This document shows positions 1 through 5,857 of a stretch of DNA of 5,964 nt, piece after piece. Made by a program: the position numbers and the translations under genes. Each line of letters opens with the position of its first letter. Position 1 is the stretch's first letter. The stretch comes from an uncultured Porphyromonadaceae bacterium (GTDB taxonomy: Bacteria; Bacteroidota; Bacteroidia; Bacteroidales; Muribaculaceae), in assembly GCA_947178245.1 (NCBI GenBank), contig CAMWXO010000093.1:1-5964 (forward strand), read 5' to 3'. The notes beneath the pieces were generated by a model that saw only the letters and a program-made list of their open reading frames with translations, searched no databases and was not told where the DNA came from.

Positions 1-1
1 C

Positions 2-2365
2 CTCATTCCTTTGAACGTGCCGGAGGAGCGCTCGCTCGCGGCTCAGCTTGACATATATCGTAAGGAAGGATATTCCAGGCTCGAGCATGACGGCGACTTC
101 ATCGACATTTCCCAAGTGATGGAAAGGCTTGAAGATAACTCTCTCTCCGAAGAGGAGGCTGGGAATTATCTTCTGCTCATCGACCGCCTCAGCGTGAGCG
201 GGGAGAAGGATGAGGTTTCACGCCTCACCGATTCGCTCGAGACCGCATATTTTGAGGGCCGCGACCGCTGTATAGTGAAATTATGGACTTCCGACGGTGT
301 GGTGGAAAGGGAGTATTCCCGCAGTTTCTCGGCCGACGGTATTGAATTCAGGGAGCCCTCCGACCTGATGTTTAATTTCAATAATCCCTACGGCGCCTGT
401 CCGCGTTGCGAGGGTTTCGGTAAGATTCTCGGAGTGAGTGAGGATCTGGTGATTCCAGATCGCTCCCTCTCAGTGTATCAGGATGCTGTGGTCTGCTTCC
501 GTGGCGAAAAGATGGGGGAGTGGAAGAAATGTCTCGTCAAGCTGGCTCCTTCCATCGGATTCCCGGTGCATAAGCCATACATGGAGCTAACTCAGGAAGA
601 GAAGGATATACTTTGGCACGGAAAAGGACAATGGGAAGGAATCGACGGTTTCTTCAGAATGGTAGACGAGAACCAGTATAAGATTCAGTACAGGGTGATG
701 AAGGCTCGTTATCGCGGGCGCACGGTCTGTCCTGACTGCCATGGCGCACGTCTCCGCCCCGACGCCGAGTATGTCAAGGTGGGAGGAAAAAGTATTACAG
801 AACTCGTAAGGATGCCGATATCCGAGCTGAAGGATTTCTTCGGTAATCTTCAGCTCAACGAGACCGATGCCGCAATCTCCACACGCCTTCTGATAGAGAT
901 TCGGAGCCGTCTTGACTTCATGGTGAGGGTTGGCCTCGGCTATCTTACTCTCGACAGGCTTTCGTCTTCTCTCTCGGGAGGCGAGAGCCAGAGAATCAAT
1001 CTTGCCACTTCGCTTGGCAGTTCGCTTGTGGGGTCGCTTTATATTCTCGATGAGCCCTCCATAGGTCTGCATTCGAGAGACACTGAGAAACTCGTGGTAG
1101 TGCTCCGCAATCTTCAGTCCATCGGTAATACGGTAGTTGTAGTTGAGCATGATGAGGATATCATCATGGCTGCCGATGAGATTGTAGATATTGGGAAAGA
1201 TGCCGGGCGCAACGGTGGCAACATCGTGTATCAGGGTAAGCTGAAGGATGCGCTTGAATCGGATGTTCCCGCGGATTCCTACACTGTGGAATATCTGAAA
1301 GGAATAAGGTCGATTGAAGTGCCTCGTCTGCGGCGTCCCTGGAAGAAATATGTCGAGGTGGTCGGAGCTTCGGCCAATAATCTGAAGAACATCGATGTGA
1401 AATTTCCTCTGGGTGTCATGTCGGTGGTGACAGGTGTGAGCGGTAGCGGAAAATCGACTCTCGTGAGGGAAATCTTATATAAGACTATGGTGCGTCTGCT
1501 CGGCGAGCCGTGCGATGTCCCCGGCTCGCATAAGAAAATTGCGGGTGATGTGGCGTCGGTAGGTGCCGTTGAGTTTGTAGACCAGAATCCCATAGGCACT
1601 TCGTCGCGCTCTAATCCTGCCACCTATCTGAAGGCATACGATGAGATAAGAAAACTCTTCGCCGATCAGCAATTGTCAAGGCAGATGGGCTTCACCCCGA
1701 GTTTCTTCTCCTTCAATGCAGAGGGTGGCAGATGCGAAGAGTGCAAAGGGGAGGGCACTATCACGATTCCCATGCAGTTTATGGCCGACATCACCATAGA
1801 GTGTGAGGAGTGTCATGGCAAGCGTTTCAAGCAAGACGTCCTCGATGTGGAGTATAGGGGGAAGAACATTCATGATTTTCTGGAAATGACCATCGACGAG
1901 TGCATCGACTTTCTGGAAGAGGATGCGTCAGACTCTCAGGTGAAGAAAATCATAAAGCGTCTTCGTCCGCTTCAGGAAGTGGGTCTCGGATATGTGAAAC
2001 TCGGTCAAAGCAGTTCCTCGTTGTCGGGAGGTGAGAGCCAGCGAGTGAAACTTGCCTATTTCATATCTCAGGAGAAGCAACCCCACACCATGTTCATCTT
2101 CGATGAGCCTACTACGGGCCTGCATTTCCACGACATCTCGACTCTGCTCAAATCACTCCGCAGGCTCGTGGATGCCGGCCACACAGTGATAATAATCGAA
2201 CACAATATGGACGTGATCAAGAGCGCCGACTGGGTGATCGACATCGGCCCTGAGGGCGGCGATGCCGGGGGAACGCTCGTGGTGGCTGGAACTCCCGAAG
2301 ATGTCGCGGCATGTGAGGAGTCGTACACCGGTCGCTATCTTATACCGAAATTAGAAAGAAAATGA
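2..2365 (+). CDS. uvrA: UvrA excinuclease subunit A (3' part, start outside window)
   Basis: UvrA is the DNA-damage-sensing ATPase of nucleotide excision repair; it dimerises, loads UvrB and acts in the cytoplasm. About 787 codons are present; full UvrA is about 940, so roughly 150 N-terminal residues, including the first Walker A, lie upstream. The frame is open to the window edge, so the TTG at 11 is not the start. Visible in order: part of the UvrB-binding domain (to about 300), CPRC (398-409) and CPDC (728-739) zinc pairs, ABC signature LSGGESQR (971-994), first Walker B with LDEPSIGLH (about 1046), second Walker A GVSGSGKST (1433-1459), CEEC pairs (1733-1744, 1802-1813), second signature LSGGESQR (2021-2044), second Walker B FDEPTTGLH (about 2099). 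Both ATP sites look intact as far as visible. The zinc pair expected at about 326-337 is absent. The segment LAYFISQEKQ after the second signature differs from the usual LASEL type and suggests the UvrA paralogue common in Bacteroidetes (inference). Identity as UvrA family is very secure. Confidence 0.97.
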   Translation, partial: LIPLNVPEERSLAAQLDIYRKEGYSRLEHDGDFIDISQVMERLEDNSLSEEEAGNYLLLIDRLSVSGEKDEVSRLTDSLETAYFEGRDRCIVKLWTSDGVVEREYSRSFSADGIEFREPSDLMFNFNNPYGACPRCEGFGKILGVSEDLVIPDRSLSVYQDAVVCFRGEKMGEWKKCLVKLAPSIGFPVHKPYMELTQEEKDILWHGKGQWEGIDGFFRMVDENQYKIQYRVMKARYRGRTVCPDCHGARLRPDAEYVKVGGKSITELVRMPISELKDFFGNLQLNETDAAISTRLLIEIRSRLDFMVRVGLGYLTLDRLSSSLSGGESQRINLATSLGSSLVGSLYILDEPSIGLHSRDTEKLVVVLRNLQSIGNTVVVVEHDEDIIMAADEIVDIGKDAGRNGGNIVYQGKLKDALESDVPADSYTVEYLKGIRSIEVPRLRRPWKKYVEVVGASANNLKNIDVKFPLGVMSVVTGVSGSGKSTLVREILYKTMVRLLGEPCDVPGSHKKIAGDVASVGAVEFVDQNPIGTSSRSNPATYLKAYDEIRKLFADQQLSRQMGFTPSFFSFNAEGGRCEECKGEGTITIPMQFMADITIECEECHGKRFKQDVLDVEYRGKNIHDFLEMTIDECIDFLEEDASDSQVKKIIKRLRPLQEVGLGYVKLGQSSSSLSGGESQRVKLAYFISQEKQPHTMFIFDEPTTGLHFHDISTLLKSLRRLVDAGHTVIIIEHNMDVIKSADWVIDIGPEGGDAGGTLVVAGTPEDVAACEESYTGRYLIPKLERK

Positions 2366-2772
2366 AACAGCAGATAGCAACGCTTGCATTCGTAATCATG
2401 CTTATGGCATCAGGATGCACTCCCGAGAAAAAGAGTAAGGACAGAAGTGCCGGCGATGATCTTTTCAGGCACACGGTGGCTCTTGCCGAGAGGTTTGCCC
2501 TCAGGATGGAGAATACTCCCGACAGCGTATCGGTGTCCGACCTGTATGTGGAATTTGAAGATAGTCTGGAGAAACTAAATTTCTCATATCCTCCCGACAC
2601 GGATCTTCTTCTGACAGAAGGACAGAATGATACGATTCATGACCGGCTCATGCGTTTAATAGAGGTAAGGGATGAGAGATTGCAGACTTTTATGCGTCGG
2701 AGCATGCCGGCTGATACGATTCCTTCCGACAGTCTTATTTCAGAAGATGCATCTCGCAATCCCGGCAATTGA
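2362..2772 (+). CDS. Small predicted lipoprotein, function unknown
   Basis: A 136-residue protein with a lipoprotein signal: short basic start MKQQ, hydrophobic core at residues 5-15, then the lipobox-like ASGC with Cys19 as the lipidation site. The mature part is hydrophilic and rich in Asp and Glu, probably helical (about residues 29-50 and 88-111), with a Ser/Asp/Pro-rich tail. It is likely anchored to an envelope membrane facing the periplasm or outside; which one cannot be told. The ATG sits in the sequence ATGA that also forms the uvrA stop, a four-base overlap that suggests translational coupling and a shared transcript; no separate promoter is seen. The last 38 bases overlap the end of the convergent U32 gene. 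I do not recognise a characterised family, and the link to DNA repair may be only one of position. The signal peptide, codon-like composition and tight overlap make it a real gene with good confidence. Confidence 0.87.
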   Translation: MKQQIATLAFVIMLMASGCTPEKKSKDRSAGDDLFRHTVALAERFALRMENTPDSVSVSDLYVEFEDSLEKLNFSYPPDTDLLLTEGQNDTIHDRLMRLIEVRDERLQTFMRRSMPADTIPSDSLISEDASRNPGN

Positions 2773-4498
2773 ATTCAAGATGGTATGATTCTCTTCCCGA
2801 AGAAATGGTAAGGGGCTCGGCATATCTGCCGAGTCCTTTTTCTTTTCGGCACATCCCGAGTTCGCGCAGGATACAGTGGCGGGTGGTCATAAGCCTTGTG
2901 CCCTTTGCGATGCTCCCGCCTTTGATCTCCATTGCGGGCTCTATCTTTTTCACTCCATGCTCATGATAGAATTGGCGTGCGAGACCATTGGCCACATTGT
3001 CGCGGAAATCAAGCCTCTCGGTCATATATCTCGCCTCTCTGTTCTCACTCTTTCTGTAAGAGTAGGGATAAGTGGTGAGGTTAGCCTCGTCGAGCATGGC
3101 GATGAGCCTCCTGCGCAGCCCCACTATCTCCGCCGCCGGGATGAAAGACAAGGCCGGTAGGCGCGAGGCGAAAGATTCCATTATATATGGGGTGTTGCCG
3201 AGTTTGGCGAAATAAGATGAATAGTCCGGTTCTTTCTTTGCTTCTTCAGGAGTGCAGTCAAGAGGCAGACGCACGAAATTCCCTCGCTCGTCGGCGGCTG
3301 AGGCTCCGGCGGCATCTATCAGGAAACTTACCCTTATCTTGCGGGTTGCGGTGCTGCGCTGCAGCTGCTTATCTCTGACGCGGTCGAAGGTGCGGTGTAT
3401 CTCTGCTCCGCGTGGAATGCGCAGGTTGCGCGATGTGATGATCCTGTTCCCTTCCACTCCATTAACCACATCACCTGTGTAATTGCCTTTCGAGTCAAAA
3501 AAACTGATGCCGTCTCCGTTATTAAGCATCGACGGGTCGCTTATCAGTTCTCCCATCGACTTGGGGGTAAGCATCCTCGCTAATGTCTCCGGACGCCTTC
3601 TGGCGAGGCAATAGTGTGTGAAGCCGCGGTTGAACGACTTGGAAAGCTCCGGAGTGAATGATATGTCAGAGATGCCGCAGCTGCTCCTTTTATAAGATTC
3701 AGGATTGCCGGCTATGATAGAGACACGAGCCTGCCGGTATGCCGCAACGGTATTTTTCACGTATTGTGCATCCTTGAGCCTTCCCTCAATCTTAAAACTT
3801 GACACTCCCGCCTCCACGAGCCGGGGGAGAATGTCGATGGTGTTCAGATCGCGCAGCGACAGGAGATGCTTGTCTTTTGCAATAATCTTTCCATCCGCAT
3901 CAGTGAGGGTGAACGGAAGACGGCATATCTGCGCGCACTCGCCCCGGTTGGCGCTTCGGCCGCATGTGGCCATACTTGCATGGCATCTGCCCGAATAACT
4001 CACGCAAAGGGCACCATGCACGAAGCATTCTATCGGAATGCTGACGTTCTCGGCTATCCTACTGATTTCCTCCAGAGTGAGTTCGCGGGGGAGCACCAGC
4101 TGACTGAACCCTGCTTCCTGCAGGAATCTTGCCTTTTCGGGAGTACGGATGTCACACTGAGTGCTCGCGTGCAGCTCAATGGGAGGAATGTTCATCCTCA
4201 ATATCCCCATATCCTGAACTATGATCGCATCCACCCCGGCTGCATAGAGGTTGCTGATAAGGCGCTCCACACGCATGATTTCCCTATCATATATGATGGT
4301 GTTCACCGTCACGTAGACCTTAGCCCTGAAAACATGGGCGAAATCCACCACCCTTTTTATGTCGTCGATGGAATTGGCGGCGTTGTGGCGAGCTCCGTGG
4401 CTTGATGCGCCTATGTAGACGGCATCCGCGCCATGCAGTATGGCCTCGATGGCGATGTCCGCATTGCCGGCGGGCGCAAGAAGTTCAAGAGTCCTCAT
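2735..4498 (-). CDS. U32-family protein (RlhA/TrhP-like, 'peptidase U32')
   Basis: A 587-residue protein of the U32 family. Studied relatives are not proteases in practice: RlhA hydroxylates a 23S rRNA cytidine, TrhP acts on wobble uridine of tRNA, and UbiU/UbiV on ubiquinone precursors, using iron-sulfur clusters and prephenate or related donors. Visible: TIM-barrel start ELLAPAGN (5-12) and GADAVYIG (23-30), the U32 signature ECFVHGALC...GRCHAS (157-175; one position differs from the PROSITE pattern, Ala174), NRGECAQICR (184-193), SLRDLN (214-219) and FKIEGRLKD (235-243). Cys165, 172, 188 and 192 are candidate cluster ligands. A middle domain from about 290 to 500 resembles the collagenase-like domain of longer members such as RlhA (653 residues in E. 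coli). The tail carries four more cysteines (542, 550, 578, 581). It starts 12 bases after smpB and is the last gene of the unit. Family is secure; whether the substrate is rRNA, tRNA or something else is open. Confidence 0.95.
   Translation of the reverse strand: MRTLELLAPAGNADIAIEAILHGADAVYIGASSHGARHNAANSIDDIKRVVDFAHVFRAKVYVTVNTIIYDREIMRVERLISNLYAAGVDAIIVQDMGILRMNIPPIELHASTQCDIRTPEKARFLQEAGFSQLVLPRELTLEEISRIAENVSIPIECFVHGALCVSYSGRCHASMATCGRSANRGECAQICRLPFTLTDADGKIIAKDKHLLSLRDLNTIDILPRLVEAGVSSFKIEGRLKDAQYVKNTVAAYRQARVSIIAGNPESYKRSSCGISDISFTPELSKSFNRGFTHYCLARRRPETLARMLTPKSMGELISDPSMLNNGDGISFFDSKGNYTGDVVNGVEGNRIITSRNLRIPRGAEIHRTFDRVRDKQLQRSTATRKIRVSFLIDAAGASAADERGNFVRLPLDCTPEEAKKEPDYSSYFAKLGNTPYIMESFASRLPALSFIPAAEIVGLRRRLIAMLDEANLTTYPYSYRKSENREARYMTERLDFRDNVANGLARQFYHEHGVKKIEPAMEIKGGSIAKGTRLMTTRHCILRELGMCRKEKGLGRYAEPLTISSGRESYHLEFNCRDCEMHLLK
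2811..2846 (+). terminator. Intrinsic terminator of the uvrA-lipoprotein unit, inside the convergent gene
   Basis: Perfect 7-bp stem CTCGGCA (2816-2822) with TGCCGAG (2827-2833) around the loop TATC. The stem extends outward by five more pairs (2811-2815 with 2834-2838), two of which are G-U. It runs into the T-tract TTTTTCTTTT (2837-2846). It lies 38 bases after the lipoprotein stop on the plus strand, the right place to end that transcript. The minus-strand reading has no T-tract after the stem, so it should act in one direction only. The whole element lies in codons 551-563 of the U32 gene. Confidence 0.85.
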
Positions 4499-4510
4499 CC
4501 CGTTGACGGT

Positions 4511-4963
4511 TTATTTCTTCATCATTTTGTCGAGCATTCGTTTGTCTTCCCGCTCCTTGATTGACTGGCGCTTGTCGAATTGCTTCTTTCCCCGCGCCAC
4601 TCCCACTACGAGCTTGGCATATCCGCGGTCGTTGATGAAGATGCGGAGCGGAATAAGCGTATAGCCCGGGTCGGAAATTGCTTTCTCGATCTTTGCTATT
4701 TCCTTCCGGCTCAGCAATAGCTTGCGGTCGCGCCGCGCTATATGGTTATTGTATGAGCCATAGAAATATTCGGAAATATTCATCCCTTTCACCCAGACTT
4801 CACCCCTGTCGATGATGCAGTATGAGTCGGTGAGTGATGCCTTTCCCGAACGTATCGACTTTATCTCGGTGCCCGTCAGCACCATGCCAGCGGTGTAAGT
4901 GTCGCCTATCTCATAGTCGAAACTTGCCCGGCGGTTCTTTATATTTACTTGTTTTGCATCCAT
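4511..4963 (-). CDS. smpB: SsrA-binding protein SmpB
   Basis: SmpB binds tmRNA and carries it into stalled ribosomes for trans-translation, which frees the ribosome and tags the incomplete protein. The 150-residue length fits the family (about 150-160). Visible hallmarks: N-terminal KNRRASFDYEI (9-19), LTGTEIKSIRSGKASLTDSY (29-48) of the OB-like barrel core that contacts tmRNA, NNHIARRDRKLLL (72-84), and GVARGKKQFDKRQSIKERE (121-139), which leads into the basic C-terminal tail; Asp130-Lys131-Arg132 matches the conserved DKR element that enters the mRNA channel. The tail ends in KMMKK, slightly shorter than in E. coli. It lies second in a unit of three genes, 9 bases after the YIP1 gene and 12 before the U32 gene, with no Shine-Dalgarno site, as is usual in Bacteroidetes. 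tmRNA itself (ssrA) is not in this window. All key elements are intact. Confidence 0.98.
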   Translation of the reverse strand: MDAKQVNIKNRRASFDYEIGDTYTAGMVLTGTEIKSIRSGKASLTDSYCIIDRGEVWVKGMNISEYFYGSYNNHIARRDRKLLLSRKEIAKIEKAISDPGYTLIPLRIFINDRGYAKLVVGVARGKKQFDKRQSIKEREDKRMLDKMMKK

Positions 4964-4972
4964 GTGTCAGAA

Positions 4973-5629
4973 TCATTGATTATTCGCCAAGAGCGATCCT
5001 ATCCACATAAACAGATAAGGCATGATGATGGTTGCGAGCACGAGTGTCACCATGCATCGGGTCTGACATGAGGAGGGGAGACGCAGGAAGCGAACCGCTT
5101 TCGTGATGATGAATATTGTCCATATCGGCAGGAATACCGCTATCGGAGTGAGAATGGGGAGTATTTTCGTGGGAATGCAGAAGAGTGCGAGGCTGGCCAG
5201 CGCATACTGCACTATGAGCTTGAAGAAATTAGTCTCTGTCTTGCTCTTCGCTTCGGTAGGATAGAGCCATTTGCACACTACCTGCACGGCGAAATAAGAA
5301 AAGAAGAATGAAGCGAAAAAGACCGCTGCACTCACGAGGGTGGAGGCTATATTAAATTCAGGCATATATATCCAGTCGGCAAACTGTGCCACTGCTCCTA
5401 TTGCCAGCAGAGGATAGAAGCATCCGGCAGCCGCCTTCTCGGGAGTGAGTCTTGCCCTGCGCAACTGTTTCCAGCCGGCCGTGCCCGTGAGCAGGATCTC
5501 GCCCAGCAGAAGCATCGGCTTTGCGGGCGCGCGCCTGTTCTTATTGTTTTCGTTCGTCTCAGGCCCCGCATTTCCGGGAGTGCGCCGGGCGCCTGAAGCG
5601 ATATCGGATGAGTCGTCAAATGTGGTCAT
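4973..5629 (-). CDS. YIP1-family multi-pass inner-membrane protein
   Basis: A 218-residue membrane protein, most like the bacterial Yip1-domain family whose biochemical role is unknown. Residues 1-38 are hydrophilic and rich in Asn, Arg and Pro, probably cytoplasmic and disordered. MLLLGEILLTGTAGWKQL (39-56) resembles the amphipathic entry segment seen before the first membrane helix of Yip1 proteins. About five membrane segments follow: roughly 69-88, 95-119, 136-152, 156-177 and 192-213. I chose the ATG at 5629, not the in-frame TTG at 5728, because the best promoter (5666-5697) lies between them and because the extension has no ATG. It leads the unit, with smpB starting 9 bases after its stop; the short gap implies co-transcription, but a shared task with SmpB is not shown. 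The Yip1 assignment rests on topology, length and local similarity, not on a catalytic motif. Confidence 0.85.
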   Translation of the reverse strand: MTTFDDSSDIASGARRTPGNAGPETNENNKNRRAPAKPMLLLGEILLTGTAGWKQLRRARLTPEKAAAGCFYPLLAIGAVAQFADWIYMPEFNIASTLVSAAVFFASFFFSYFAVQVVCKWLYPTEAKSKTETNFFKLIVQYALASLALFCIPTKILPILTPIAVFLPIWTIFIITKAVRFLRLPSSCQTRCMVTLVLATIIMPYLFMWIGSLLANNQ

Positions 5630-5665
5630 GATGAAGTAATGAGTCAATATTTCGGAAAATATCGG

Positions 5666-5697
5666 TAAAATTACAAAAAAAATCACATCCGTGCAAA
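5666..5697 (-). promoter_or_regulatory. Bacteroidetes-type promoter for the YIP1-smpB-U32 unit
   Basis: On the minus strand a perfect -33 box TTTG (5697-5694) is followed, after 20 bases, by TAATTTTA (5673-5666), which fits five of the six fixed bases of the -7 consensus TAnnTTTG. The spacing is within the usual range for the primary sigma factor of Bacteroides. Transcription would start near 5660, leaving a leader of about 30 bases that is A/T-rich and has no Shine-Dalgarno site before the ATG at 5629. Confidence 0.72.
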
Positions 5698-5702
5698 CAC
5701 GG
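5689..5702. promoter_or_regulatory. 14-bp dyad centred on the -33 box (possible operator)
   Basis: CCGTG and CACGG form a perfect 5-bp inverted repeat around a 4-base centre. Read on the minus strand, that centre is exactly the TTTG -33 box. A protein bound here would block sigma-factor contact. It could also be chance: the arms are short, and no regulator is identified in the window. Confidence 0.35.
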
Positions 5703-5857
5703 GCTGCCAACCCCACCCAATTTCCCAATGCGATATCTTGCCCAACCTGCCGTCGTGTATCGCGTTCAGCCTTAGTCTTCTCACATTCCTTCTCAATTTC
5801 GGCATGATCCTTTGAACCGTGGAATTATATCGGTCATCATTTTTGTCATAGGGAACA

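Larger units (their letters stand above)
5630..5857. other. Intergenic region between the wHTH fragment and the YIP1 gene
   Basis: 228 bases without a convincing gene. It holds the promoter and dyad noted separately. Other features are three copies of CCCAA (5716-5720, 5724-5728, 5741-5745; the first two are 8 bases apart), the palindrome GATATC (5732-5737), and an A/T-rich hairpin in the leader (ATATTT 5647-5652 with AAATAT 5657-5662). I see no clear terminator for the gene ending at 5858. A 40-codon minus-strand frame (5683-5805), rich in Arg, and a stop-free extension of the YIP1 frame back to 5824 overlap here; neither is called as a gene. Confidence 0.6.

Noticed and set aside
587..1150. 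187-codon open frame antisense to uvrA
   Set aside because: It lies wholly opposite a highly conserved part of uvrA, has no recognisable motif and is explained by the codon use of the real gene.
2641..2734. Terminator for the minus-strand unit downstream of the U32 stop
   Set aside because: GTCGGA and TCCGAC can pair across about 25 bases, but there is no compact stem and no T-tract on the minus strand.
3866..4405. 179-codon plus-strand open frame opposite the U32 gene
   Set aside because: It is antisense to the conserved barrel and signature region of the U32 protein, with no family likeness and no promoter.
2735..4498. Naming the U32 protein a collagenase or peptidase
   Set aside because: The peptidase name is historical; the residues seen are those of the iron-sulfur hydroxylase-type members, and no protease catalytic site can be pointed to.
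5647..5662. A/T-rich inverted repeat in the YIP1 leader as a riboswitch or terminator
   Set aside because: The arms are six A/T pairs with a 4-base loop, too weak, and no T-tract or known riboswitch core is present.
5683..5805. 40-codon Arg/Trp-rich minus-strand frame as a small gene
   Set aside because: It overlaps the promoter -33 box, is not recognisable as a family, and has no clear promoter of its own; kept only as an observation.
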